From PALSA-505 sp963702235 (GTDB lineage Bacteria > Actinomycetota > Actinomycetes > Streptosporangiales > Streptosporangiaceae), in contig CAVPBZ010000018.1 in the NCBI GenBank assembly GCA_963702235.1, forward strand, positions 620,001 to 684,000: a stretch of 64,000 nt of DNA, in the 5' to 3' direction. The notes under the pieces are model-generated. The model worked only from the letters and a program-made list of their open reading frames with translations. It had not been told where the DNA came from and did no database searches. A program made the translations under genes and the position numbers. Shown one piece after another: positions 8,424-17,570 of this stretch (its first letter is position 1; every line of letters begins with the position of its first letter).

Positions 8424-11121
8424 ATGACGCTTCCGGCGAGTCCGGCGCAGCGGTATGCGGCGTTCCGCGTCCGCCCGGCCGCACTGACCGCCTTCCAGTC
8501 GCTGTACGACTTCGAGTTCGACCCGTTCCAGGTCGAGGCGTGCCAGGCCCTGTACGAAGGCGGCGGCGTGCTGGTCGCCGCGCCGACCGGCTCGGGCAAG
8601 ACCGTGGTCGGCGAGTTCGCCGTGCACCTGGCCCTGGCCGGCGGCCGTAAGTGCTTCTACACCACGCCGATCAAGGCGCTGTCCAACCAGAAGTACGCCG
8701 ACCTGGTGCGCAGGTACGGGCCGGACGCCGTCGGCCTGCTCACCGGCGACAACAGCGTCAACGGCGAGGCGCCGGTGGTCGTGATGACCACCGAGGTGCT
8801 GCGGAACATGCTGTACGCGGGCTCGGCGACACTGTCCGGCCTCGGCTACGTCGTGCTCGACGAGGTGCACTACCTGGCGGACCGGTTCCGTGGCGCCGTG
8901 TGGGAAGAGGTGATCATTCACCTGCCCGAGTCTGTGCAGGTGGTGGCGCTGTCGGCGACGGTGAGCAACGCCGAGGAGTTCGGCGAGTGGCTCGACCAGG
9001 TACGCGGCGGCACGACCGTGATCGTGGACGAGCACCGGCCGGTCCCGCTCTGGCAGCACATGCTCGTGGGCAGCAGGCTGTATGACCTGTTCGTCGAGAC
9101 AGGCGGTGCGGCCCGGGTCAATCCCGAGCTGATCCGGATCGCCCAGCGCGACGAGTGGGCGGCCCGCAAGGCACCGAACCGGCCCGGCCGGGGCGGGCAC
9201 CGGCCGCGCAGGTTCGCCATGCCGAGGCGGCCGGAGGTGATCGACCGGCTCGACCGGTCCGGCCTGCTCCCCGCCATCACGTTCATCTTCAGCCGGGTCG
9301 GCTGCGACTCCGCGGCGGCCCAGTGCGTGGCGGCCGGGCTAAGGCTGACCACGCCCGAAGAGGCCGCCGAGATCACCGGCCTGGCCGAGCGGCGGACCGC
9401 GCACATCCCCGACGAGGACCTGTCCGCGCTCGGATACGGCGAGTGGCTCACCGCGCTGCAGCGGGGCATCGCCGCCCACCACGCCGGCCTGCTGCCCACC
9501 TTCAAGGAGGTGGTGGAGGAGCTGTTCGAGGCCGGCCTGGTCCGCGCGGTGTTCGCCACCGAGACGCTCGCCCTCGGCATCAACATGCCCGCCAGGACCG
9601 TGGTCATCGAGCGGCTGGACAAGTGGAACGGCGAAACGCACGCCAACCTGACGCCCGGGGAGTACACCCAGCTCACCGGGCGGGCCGGCCGGCGCGGGAT
9701 CGACGTCGAAGGCCACGCCGTGGTGCTCTGGCAGCCCGACGTGGATCCGGTCGCCGTGGCCGGCCTGGCCGGCACCCGCACCTACCCGCTGACCTCCAGC
9801 TTCCGGCCGTCCTACAACATGGCTGTGAACCTCACCGGCCAGTTCGGCCGGGCGACGGCCACCACGCTGCTGGAATCCTCGTTCGCCCAGTTCCAGGCCG
9901 ACCGGGCGGTGGTCGGCATCGCCCGCCAGAATCCGCCGCGGGCGCGACGAGCTGGACCGGATCGCCGCGGAGATGATCTGCGACCGCGGCGACATTGCCG
10001 AGTACGCCAGGATGCGTACCGAGCTGTCCGAGCGCGAGGGGCAGCTGGCCAGGGAGCGCTCGGCGGTGCGCCGCGCGGACACGGCGCGGTCGCTGGACAA
10101 ACTGCGCCGCGGTGACATCATCCAGGTCACCGCGGGCAGGCGCGCCGGGGCCGCCGTCGTGCTGGACCCGCGGCCGCCGGACACCCTGCTCGTCCTCACC
10201 GAGGGCAGGCAGCTCCGGCGGCTGACCGCGGCCGACTTCACCGGCCCGGCCGAGCCGATCGACCGGATCCGGATACCCGCCTGGTTCAGCGAGCGGTCAC
10301 CGAAGCACCGCCGGGACCTGGCCGTCACGATCAGGGACCGGCTGGCCGGACGAGACCTGCCCCGGCCCGGGCGCGCCGGGGGGCCAGCGGAGGACGCGGA
10401 GCTGGCGGCGGCGCGGCGCCGGCTGCGGGAGCACCCCGCCCATGCCTGCCCGGACCGCGAGCAGCACGCCCGGCTGGCCGAGCGATACCGCAAGCTGCAG
10501 CGGGAGATCGAGGGACTCGAGCGCCGGGTGGCCGGCCGGACCCATGTCATCGCCCGCACCTTCGAGCAGGTCTGTGCGGTACTGGACCGGCTCGGCTACC
10601 TGCGCGGCGACGCGGTGACCGCCGAGGGGCAGCGGCTGGCGGGCCTGTACACCGAGCTCGACCTGGTGGCGGCCGAGTGCCTGCGCCGCGGCCTGTGGGA
10701 CGGGCTGACCGCGCCGGAGCTGGCCGCCTGCGTGTCCGCGCTGTCGTTCGAGGCGCGCCGGGCCGACGACGCGAGCCCGCCGCGGCTGCCGCCCGGCCGC
10801 GTCCGAGAGGTGCTCAGCTCCATGGTGCGCGTCTGGGGAGAACTCGACCAACTGGAGCGGGACAACCGGCTGTCGTTCCTCCGCGAGCCCGATCTCGGCT
10901 TCGCCTGGACCGCTTACCGGTGGGCGAAGGGGCATGCGCTGCAGGACGTGCTCGACGACTCGCCCGATGTGGCGGCGGGGGACTTCGTCCGGTGGACCAA
11001 GCAGGTGATCGACCTGCTCGACCAGATCGCGGCGGCCGCGGACGAGAAAGTGGCGGCGGTGGCGCGGTCTGCCGCCGCGTCGATGCGCCGCGGCGTGATC
11101 GCCTACACGTCCGTGGGCTGA
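8424..11121 (+). pseudogene. helY: HelY-type DEAD/DEAH RNA helicase, interrupted by a one-base frameshift
   Basis: Superfamily 2 helicase of the Ski2/Mtr4-like HelY group. The first frame (8424-10115) carries motif I APTGSGKT, motif II DEVH, motif III SATVSN and motif VI QLTGRAGRRG. The second frame (9973-11121) carries the C-terminal arch/DSHCT-like region. At 9930-9931 the sequence reads CAGAATCCGC. Removing one A gives ...ARQIRRGRDELDRIAAEMICDRGD..., which joins the frames exactly and yields 898 residues, the normal HelY size. Without correction the first product is a 503-residue helicase core plus about 60 nonsense residues. This could be a real mutation or a sequencing error. It follows tatC, as in mycobacteria. 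Confidence 0.88.
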
Positions 11122-11126
11122 TCCGG

Positions 11127-13049
11127 TCAGGCGGGCCGGTACACCTGCACGCCGTCCGCGCGGTAGCTGAACCGGAAGCCGGTGCCGCGCAGGTAGCTGA
11201 GGACGGCGGGGCTCTGCCGCCACACGAGCACCCAGCCGACGTCCATCCGGCGTGCGTTCAGGCGGGCCGCCTGCAGCTGAGCCACGGTGAACCGCCCGGT
11301 TCCGCCCTGCGCGGTCAGCAGGCCGGCGTAGAACGGCTCGGCCCTGATGCCGGCCAGCGTCGCGGCCGGCACCCGGGCCAGGTAGGCGACGGCGCGGGGG
11401 TGGCCGTCGGCGGTGGCGAGGACCTGCGCCTCCGGGCTGAACTGGGCGCCGCCGTTCTTGTCCGGCACCCCGCCCTTGATGCCGAACGGGACGTCAACCA
11501 CGATCGACGACGAATGATCGGCGGCGATCGGCCGGTCCAGCGCTGGCATCGCGGCGGGCATGGTGCCGAACCCCGGGCCGCCGGACCAGCCGGCCTCGAG
11601 TATCCCGAGCGCCAGCACCGGGATCAGCGCGAGCCTGGCGTGATAGCGCAGCCAGTTCACCCCGCTCCCGGCCAGCAGCGCCGCGGGCACGATGCCGAGC
11701 AGGGTGAGCCTGCTGGCCTCGCGGAAGCCGTCCAGCCCCGGGACCCGGGTGAACCAGGTGAACGGCAGCAGGGCCGACAGCCGGACCCCGTGCACCCGCA
11801 CCGCGAGCGGCACGAACACGTGGTTCCCGAAGCGCAGCACCGACCCGACGGCCAGCGCCGCGCAGGCCGCCCACAGCAGGGCGAGCAGCCACGCGTGCCG
11901 GCGCCGCCAGGAGACGACGAGCCCGAACACGGCCAGGACGCTCAGGACCAGGCCGAACGTCCCGACCGTGTCGATGGTGGGACGGTCGTAGTAGAGCGAC
12001 GCCAGCTTCCGCAGGCCGAAGCTGGCCAGCCGCGGCGAGGGCGCGAACATGCCGGGCAGCCGGATCCCCGACTGGGCGGCGTCCACGGCCAGCGGCCCCG
12101 GCGCCGACCTCGCCCCGCCGGCCGCCGCCTGCTGGATCATCGCGACGATCTGCGGGCTCGCCACCACCAGGGCGACGACGGCCGCCAGCGCGGCCGACCG
12201 CACCTTCGCCCAGGCGGGCCGGGCGGCCAGCCAGGGCAGCAGGGCCAGCGCGACCGCGATGATCACCAGGACGGCTGACTCCTGGTCGGTCAGCAGCGAC
12301 GCGGCTATGATCACGCCGAGGATGACCGCCTGCGCCCGGCCCGGCCTGCGCCGCAGCCGCACCGCCGCCTCCAGCGCCAGCGGGATGAACAACGGCCCGA
12401 TACCGAGGTTGAGCAGGTACCAGCTCTGGTAGACCAGCAGCGAGGACAGGCCGAAGAAGGCCCCGGCGGCGATCGCGCCGGTCTGCGAGGGCAGCCAGAG
12501 CCGGGCCAGCCGGTACATCGCGTAGCAGAGCAGGCCGGGCGTGATCACCGACAGCAGGTTGTAGGACGCGGCCGCGCCGAAGCCGAGGGTGACGGGGGTC
12601 AGCAGCAGCCCGGGCAGCGGCAACAGCGCGTGGTACCCGAGCTGCGCGCCGACCGGGGCGGCGAGCCAGCGGGTGAACCACGGGCTGGACAGGTGCTCAA
12701 CCTGCCTGGCCACCCACCAGAAGTCCCACACGTAAGCGCTGGTATCCCGGTGGAACGCGGGCAGCCGGCCATCCACCAGGTAGCTGGCCCGCGGCCAGCT
12801 CACCGCGATGCCCGCGGCGATGTAGCCGACGAGAACCGTCAGGTGAACGACAACCGGGCGGGACGCGAGGCGCCGCGGCCGGGCCTGCCCGGCCGGGGGA
12901 GGCCCGGCTGCGCCCGCGGGCTGCGCTCCGCCGCCCGAAGCCTGCGCTGCACCGCCGGTGGCCAGCGCGGCCGCGCTCGCGGCCGGCTGCTCGTCGGGAA
13001 GCACGTCCTGCTGGTCCCGGTTCTCTGTCGCTCCCATGCCGCAGGCCAT
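11127..13049 (-). CDS. polytopic membrane protein, possibly glycosyltransferase-like
   Basis: About 640 residues. An Ala/Gly/Pro-rich cytoplasmic head of about 75 residues is followed by roughly ten to twelve hydrophobic helices and a C-terminal extracytoplasmic domain of about 150 residues. The first periplasmic loop contains GRLPAFHRDTSAYVWDFWW. Acidic residues in that loop are typical of GT-C-fold mannosyl/arabinosyltransferases, but no family is certain. ATG codons at 13049 and 13037 are both possible; neither has a ribosome site. The more distant 13118 is rejected because it would overlap the divergent GNAT gene. It is convergent with helY, with 5 bases between. Confidence 0.72.
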   Translation of the reverse strand: MACGMGATENRDQQDVLPDEQPAASAAALATGGAAQASGGGAQPAGAAGPPPAGQARPRRLASRPVVVHLTVLVGYIAAGIAVSWPRASYLVDGRLPAFHRDTSAYVWDFWWVARQVEHLSSPWFTRWLAAPVGAQLGYHALLPLPGLLLTPVTLGFGAAASYNLLSVITPGLLCYAMYRLARLWLPSQTGAIAAGAFFGLSSLLVYQSWYLLNLGIGPLFIPLALEAAVRLRRRPGRAQAVILGVIIAASLLTDQESAVLVIIAVALALLPWLAARPAWAKVRSAALAAVVALVVASPQIVAMIQQAAAGGARSAPGPLAVDAAQSGIRLPGMFAPSPRLASFGLRKLASLYYDRPTIDTVGTFGLVLSVLAVFGLVVSWRRRHAWLLALLWAACAALAVGSVLRFGNHVFVPLAVRVHGVRLSALLPFTWFTRVPGLDGFREASRLTLLGIVPAALLAGSGVNWLRYHARLALIPVLALGILEAGWSGGPGFGTMPAAMPALDRPIAADHSSSIVVDVPFGIKGGVPDKNGGAQFSPEAQVLATADGHPRAVAYLARVPAATLAGIRAEPFYAGLLTAQGGTGRFTVAQLQAARLNARRMDVGWVLVWRQSPAVLSYLRGTGFRFSYRADGVQVYRPA

Positions 13050-13116
13050 GCTATCGGGGGCGGCCGGCGAAATTATCGCGTTGCCCCGCAGCCGCCCGGC
13101 ACGAGATCGTCGGATC

Positions 13117-13647
13117 ATGGACTACGAGATCCGCCGGGCACAGCCGGATGACTGGGCCGCGCTGCGCGACGTCAGGCTCACCGCGCTGGCCGACACGCCC
13201 CTGGCGTTCGCCTCCACCCTGGACGCGGAGCAGCAGTACGGCGAGCCGCGCTGGCGCGACTGGATGACCCGGACCGCGTTCTTCCTGGCCTGGGCCGGCG
13301 ACACGACCGCTCCCGCCGGGCCGGCCGCCGGGGTCGTCGGCGTCTTCGGCCAGGAGGACGGCGGCTGGCACGTCATCTCGATGTGGGTCAGCCCGCCCGC
13401 GCGCGGCAGCGGCCTGGCCGCCCGGCTGATCGACGCCGCGGCGAGGCACGCCCGCGCGCAGCAGGCGCCGGCCCTCACCCTGTGGGTCACCGACGGCAAC
13501 GACCGCGCCCGCGCGTTCTACCGGCGGGCGGGTTTCCGCAGCACGGGCAGGCGCCAGCCGGTCCCTCGGCAGGACCCCGGGCTGTGGGAGGAGGAGATGC
13601 GGCTCTTCCTCGCCGATCACGCCCTCGGGGCCAGCCGCAGTGATTAA
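13117..13647 (+). CDS. GNAT-family N-acetyltransferase
   Basis: 176 residues. GNAT fold with the acetyl-CoA loop WVSPPARGSGLAARL (about residues 88-102, matching the R/Q-x-x-G-x-G/A motif). The C-terminal block TLWVTDGNDRARAFYRRAGF is diagnostic for RimI-like acetyltransferases. The acceptor substrate cannot be told. The start at 13117 gives MDYEIRRAQPDDWAALRDVR, a standard GNAT N-terminus; the open frame further upstream is not used. It is divergent from the membrane protein at 11127-13049, with about 70 bases for both promoters. Confidence 0.9.
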   Translation: MDYEIRRAQPDDWAALRDVRLTALADTPLAFASTLDAEQQYGEPRWRDWMTRTAFFLAWAGDTTAPAGPAAGVVGVFGQEDGGWHVISMWVSPPARGSGLAARLIDAAARHARAQQAPALTLWVTDGNDRARAFYRRAGFRSTGRRQPVPRQDPGLWEEEMRLFLADHALGASRSD

Positions 13648-13743
13648 GTTACTGCTACGGAGTACGCTCCTGGCCAGCACAATGCGGGCGCCGGCTATGC
13701 GGGCAGCCCGGTCGCCTGACCCAGCGGAGGGGATAGGGACGGC

Positions 13744-14535
13744 ATGGAAGAGATTCTGCGTGACCTGGCGCGGCTTCGCCGCTACGGGAGCGGGCTGCAG
13801 AATCTGCTGGGCGAGCTGCAGCGGATGGCTCCGGGGCGAAGCGAGGGCACCGATCCCAGCGGAGCGGTGCGGGCGACCCTCGGTCCTGACGGGCTGCCCG
13901 AGACCATCCGGGTGAGCCCGTACTGGAAAGAGAAGACCCAGTCCGGTGCGTTCGGCGAGGCGGTGACCGCCGCCTGCCTGGCCGCCATGCGGCAGCGCGG
14001 GGCTGACTGGTCGGAGACAATGCGCCGGACCGGGTGGCAGGAGCGCCTGGACCGGCTGGACACCGAAGCCGGCCCGGGCGACGCCGGCCCGGGCGGCGCC
14101 GGCACGAACGGCGGCGGCACGGCCGGGGCCGGGGACGCCGACCCCGTTCCCCCCGCGTTCCGGCGGCCCAACGGGGCGGCGCCGCGGCCGCTGGACGTGC
14201 TCGCCGAGGAGTCGATCTCCCTGCTGGACGCCGCCCTGCGGCCGGTGCCAGCGCCGCGGCCGGGCGGCACCGGCAGCAACCGGGCCGGCACGCTGGAGAT
14301 CAGCCTGTCCGCGGGCGGACAGGTCTCCTGCCGGGCCGACCCGCGCTGGGTGTCCCAGCAGTCCGGAGCACAGCTTTCCGCCGCGCTCAGCGATGCCCTG
14401 GCCGCGGCCCGCGACCGGCTCGCGGCCGCCGCCAGCACCCAGGTGGTGTCCGGCATCGACGGGACCAAGGCCGAGGGCCTGCTGCAGGAGATTCTCGCCG
14501 TCCTCGGCGATCAGCAGCGCCTGGGCGACAGGTAA
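13744..14535 (+). CDS. YbaB/EbfC-like protein of a type VII-associated cassette
   Basis: 263 residues in two similar halves. The N-terminal half (residues 1-105, MEEILRDLARLRRYGSGLQNLLGELQ) has a YbaB/EbfC-like arrangement of a helix, two or three strands and a helix. The C-terminal half (about 185-260, with ISLSAGGQVSCRADPRWV and DALAAARDRLAAAAS) repeats the layout, joined by a Gly/Ala/Pro-rich linker. YbaB-like proteins are common next to WXG100 genes in actinomycetes, perhaps as chaperones or nucleoid proteins. It is first in a three-gene operon, 24 bases before the WXG100-like gene. The role in secretion is inference. Confidence 0.72.
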   Translation: MEEILRDLARLRRYGSGLQNLLGELQRMAPGRSEGTDPSGAVRATLGPDGLPETIRVSPYWKEKTQSGAFGEAVTAACLAAMRQRGADWSETMRRTGWQERLDRLDTEAGPGDAGPGGAGTNGGGTAGAGDADPVPPAFRRPNGAAPRPLDVLAEESISLLDAALRPVPAPRPGGTGSNRAGTLEISLSAGGQVSCRADPRWVSQQSGAQLSAALSDALAAARDRLAAAASTQVVSGIDGTKAEGLLQEILAVLGDQQRLGDR

Positions 14536-14559
14536 GCACCCAGCCGAAAGGTAGCCAGG

Positions 14560-14865
14560 ATGAACGCGCAGGTTGACTACAGTCCGGGATTCTTCCTTCC
14601 GCAGGCCAAGGCCTGGGCCGACCAGGCGCACACGATGGGAGTCGCGGCCGCCGATTCCGCCGTGCTGCAGGTCAACGGCGGCGACATATGGCCGTTCGCC
14701 GGTGCGGTCGCCGCCTACAACCAGGTGTCAGGGAAGTTCACCACCTGGTGCCAGCAGGGCGAGCAGCAGATGACGGCCATCTGTGACGCGCTGTGCCTCG
14801 CGGCCAGGCGGTACGGCGCCACCGAGGACCAGCTCATCCAGGCCAGCGACGGCACGTTCCGCTAA
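14560..14865 (+). CDS. WXG100-like (ESX/type VII) small protein
   Basis: 101 residues, mostly helical. It contains a central NGGDIWPFAGAVAAYNQVSG, where the W-P-F turn sits at the position of the W-x-G hairpin of WXG100 proteins, between two predicted helices. There is no signal peptide, as expected for type VII substrates. A C-terminal TEDQLIQASDGTFR could act as part of the secretion signal, though the exact YxxxD/E motif is not present. The ribosome site AAAGG lies before the ATG. It sits 11 bases before the larger cassette protein. Confidence 0.68.
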   Translation: MNAQVDYSPGFFLPQAKAWADQAHTMGVAAADSAVLQVNGGDIWPFAGAVAAYNQVSGKFTTWCQQGEQQMTAICDALCLAARRYGATEDQLIQASDGTFR

Positions 14866-14876
14866 GGAGAGCCACC

Positions 14877-15584
14877 ATGGGGTTCAGCGTGTCCGCGTAC
14901 GAGACGATGATCCACAAGCTTGAGGCCGCGCCAGCCCAGATCATCTCGCTGACGAACAAGATCATCTCTGCGGTGAACGGCGCCCTGGGCTGGATCCCCT
15001 TCATCGGGGACGCCGTCAGGGCCGGGCTGAACAAGCTGAAGGGCCTCGTCGAGCAGCTCGTGCAGAAGCTGCAGCAGGTACTCAAAGGCGCCGAGGTTCC
15101 AGTGGCGATGTGGAACAACGGCCAGCAGTGGCTGCAGATCCACGCCCAGACCGGCGGCGTGGCGAGCACGATCGCGGGCCAGATACAGGCCAGCGGGAAT
15201 GAGTGGAAGGGCATCGCGGGCGGCAAGTACAGCAGCGGCGTGCCGCAGCAGGCAGGCGCGGCGAGTGCCCTGTCCTCGCTGGCGGGCTCGATCCAGTCTA
15301 GCTGCACCAGCGTCGCGACCACCGGGTTCGGCTTCTACGCGGCGATTGCGGCGGCCGTGGTCAGCATCATCGGCGGGCTGATCGCCTGCGCTGTCGCCGG
15401 CTGGACCGGCGTCGGCGCGATCGTCGGGCTGTGCATCACGATCGGCGGCGCGCTCATCGGGATCGGCTCGGCGTGCGCCCTCGTCACCTTCGGCATCGAC
15501 GGCGCCGCCAGGAACCTGCAGAGCCTGGCCGCGCCCAGCTCGTCGTTCCCGAACGGCGCGTGGCCCATCGCCACCGCCCAGTGA
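14877..15584 (+). CDS. putative type VII substrate with C-terminal hydrophobic helices
   Basis: 235 residues of unknown function. Residues 1-140 are helical and polar (FSVSAYETMIHKLEAAPAQI; GLNKLKGLVEQLVQKLQQVL), like the N-terminal helical domains of long WXG100/LXG proteins. Residues 150-220 contain two hydrophobic glycine-rich segments (FYAAIAAAVVSIIGGLIACA and VGAIVGLCITIGGALIGIG). They could insert in a membrane, which would fit a pore-forming effector; this is inference. AAGGAG lies 8 bases before the start. No immunity gene is obvious, but the convergent two-helix membrane protein at 15597 is the nearest candidate. Confidence 0.65.
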   Translation: MGFSVSAYETMIHKLEAAPAQIISLTNKIISAVNGALGWIPFIGDAVRAGLNKLKGLVEQLVQKLQQVLKGAEVPVAMWNNGQQWLQIHAQTGGVASTIAGQIQASGNEWKGIAGGKYSSGVPQQAGAASALSSLAGSIQSSCTSVATTGFGFYAAIAAAVVSIIGGLIACAVAGWTGVGAIVGLCITIGGALIGIGSACALVTFGIDGAARNLQSLAAPSSSFPNGAWPIATAQ

Positions 15585-15596
15585 CGGAACCGGGAG

Positions 15597-16139
15597 CTAG
15601 CGCCGCGGCGGGTTCACCTGCGGGGCCTCGGCCAGCGCCATGAGCTGACCGGCCGCCTCCTGCCCGGCCGCGTCCTGCCTGCCGCCCGCCAGGATCGAGC
15701 CGGCCAGCGCGTGCAGCTTGGCCGGTGCCAGCGGCTCGGCTATCCGGCCGCCAGGCTCGCGCAGCAGCAGCCGGACCGGCGCCCCGTGGGCTTCCTCGAC
15801 GATCAGCACCGGCATCCCGGTGCCCGGGTCGGCGGCGAGCCGCACCGCGGCGGTGGCGAGATCAGCTTGCCGCCGGGAGAACCCGCCGCGGATGACCAGC
15901 TTCGTCCGCTCCAGCCAGGCCCCGGTGCGCAGCACCACGGTGAACCCCACGACGGCGAACAGGCAGATGGTGGCCAGCACCAGGGCGACCCAGCCGGCCG
16001 TCCCTAGCAGCGGCCCGCCGATGATCAGCGCCAGGATGATGGCGATCCCGCAGCCAACGATGAGAGACCTTTCGGCCCGGGCCGACCTGGCGTAGAACTG
16101 CACGCGATTCGCGGACGGGAAGTCAGGGCCCTGTGACAC
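15597..16139 (-). CDS. two-helix membrane protein of unknown function
   Basis: 180 residues. A cytoplasmic N-terminus of about 25 residues is followed by two adjacent transmembrane helices (about 26-47 and 51-72). The soluble domain after them (LERTKLVIRGGFSRRQADLATAAVRLAADPGTGMPVLI) has a strand-rich, PH-like pattern. The tail is Ala/Gly-rich. It is convergent with the type VII cassette, 12 bases from its last gene, so it may be unrelated or serve as a partner or immunity protein; nothing in the sequence decides this. Confidence 0.6.
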   Translation of the reverse strand: MSQGPDFPSANRVQFYARSARAERSLIVGCGIAIILALIIGGPLLGTAGWVALVLATICLFAVVGFTVVLRTGAWLERTKLVIRGGFSRRQADLATAAVRLAADPGTGMPVLIVEEAHGAPVRLLLREPGGRIAEPLAPAKLHALAGSILAGGRQDAAGQEAAGQLMALAEAPQVNPPRR

Positions 16140-16179
16140 CGCCCCAACCTACCGGCGCCCTGACCTGCCCGCAATCAGG

Positions 16180-17493
16180 CTAGCCGCTGGCCAGCCGCAG
16201 CGCGGCCCACAGCGCGACCGTGGCCGCGGCCAGCCCGGCCGGGACGGTGAGCAGCCCCAGCCGGGTGAACTCGCCCAGATCCGGTTCGAGGCCGCGCTCG
16301 CGCAGTATCCGGCGCCACAGCATCGTGGCCAGCGAGCCCGCATAGGTGAGGTTCGGCCCGATGTTGACCCCGATCAGCACCGCGAGAACCCGGCCGGGCG
16401 ACCCGGCACCCAGGGCCGGCAGCAGGACGAGCACCGCGGGCAGGTTGTTGACCAGGTTGGCCAGCACGGCGGCGATGCCGGCGATCGCGAGCAGCGCGAC
16501 CAGCGACGACCCGCCCGGCAGCAGGCCGGCCACCGCGTGCCCCAGCCCGTGCCGCACCACGGCGATCACGACCAGCCCCAGCCCGAGCACGAACAGCAGG
16601 AATCCGGTCGCCGCCGACCGCACCAGGCCGCCCGGCGTGATCCCCCGCCTGGCCAGCGCCCGCACGGCGAGCACGCACGCGCCGCCGAACGCCGCCCAGG
16701 CGGGGCTGACGCCGGCCAGCGACGTGACGACGAACCCGGCCAGCGTCGCGGCCACCGCCAGCACCGGGAACAACGGCACGTCGGCCGCGCTGCTGCCCGC
16801 CTCCGGCTGGCCGGGCACGGCCAGGTCGGCCGCGAAGAACCGGCGGAACACCAGGTACTCCACGGCGATCGCCGCCAGCCACGGCAGCGCCATCAGCTCG
16901 CCGAACCGCAGCAGCGACACCCCGGCCGCCGCGAACGCCAGCAGGTTCGTCAGGTTGGACACCGGCAGCAGCAGCGACGCCGAGTTGGCCAGGTGCGTGC
17001 AGGCGTACACGTGCGGCTTGGGCCGCAGCCGCAGCCGCGCCGCGGTCTCGTAGACCACCGGCGTCAGCAGCACGACGGTGGTGTCCAGGCTCAGCACCGC
17101 GGTCGTCACCGACGACAGCCAGAACACCCCGGCCAGCAGCCGGGACGGGTTTCCCCGGCTCGCCGCGGCCAGCCGCGCGCCCGCCGCGGCGAACAGCCCC
17201 TCGTTCTCGCACAGACGGCCCAGCACCAGCACGGCCGCCAGGAACGCGACGACGGGGAGCAGTTTTCCCGCTTCCGAACGGGCAGTGGCCAGACTCAGCG
17301 CGCCTGTTACGACAAGCAGCGCAGCGGCCAGGATGGCCACGGCGGCCTCCGGCAGCTGCCTCGGCCGGGTGACCGCCGTAACCAGCACCGCGGCCAGCAG
17401 GCAGGCGGCCAGCGCTTCCGCGGCGGCGCCGCTCAGGCCTCGGGCCGTTCGGAATCCGGAATGCCGCTCGGTCGCGGATACGCTGCCCGGCAC
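16180..17493 (-). CDS. ArsB/SLC13-type ion permease
   Basis: 437 residues with about eleven or twelve hydrophobic segments. The pattern is that of the ArsB/NhaD (ion transporter superfamily) fold. Signature-like stretches are DTTVVLLTPVVYETAARL, THLANSASLLLPVSNLTNLL (repeat 1) and LANLVNNLPAVLVLLPAL with IGVNIGPNLTYAGSLATMLW (repeat 2), close to ArsB arsenite-efflux proteins. No arsR or arsC gene is nearby, so arsenite is only one possible substrate; an anion or Na+/H+ exchanger is also possible. It is divergent from the exonuclease gene, with 77 bases between. Confidence 0.82.
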   Translation of the reverse strand: MPGSVSATERHSGFRTARGLSGAAAEALAACLLAAVLVTAVTRPRQLPEAAVAILAAALLVVTGALSLATARSEAGKLLPVVAFLAAVLVLGRLCENEGLFAAAGARLAAASRGNPSRLLAGVFWLSSVTTAVLSLDTTVVLLTPVVYETAARLRLRPKPHVYACTHLANSASLLLPVSNLTNLLAFAAAGVSLLRFGELMALPWLAAIAVEYLVFRRFFAADLAVPGQPEAGSSAADVPLFPVLAVAATLAGFVVTSLAGVSPAWAAFGGACVLAVRALARRGITPGGLVRSAATGFLLFVLGLGLVVIAVVRHGLGHAVAGLLPGGSSLVALLAIAGIAAVLANLVNNLPAVLVLLPALGAGSPGRVLAVLIGVNIGPNLTYAGSLATMLWRRILRERGLEPDLGEFTRLGLLTVPAGLAAATVALWAALRLASG

Positions 17494-17570
17494 GTCATAC
17501 GGCCATTATCCCGCCGGGACGCGGTGGCGCCGGGGAACCGGATACCGCCGGCGGGTGGCAGGATGGCCGG

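Noticed and set aside
13049..13118. Longer N-terminus for the membrane protein at 11127
   Set aside because: The extension would overlap the divergent GNAT start and is Arg-rich without a ribosome site.
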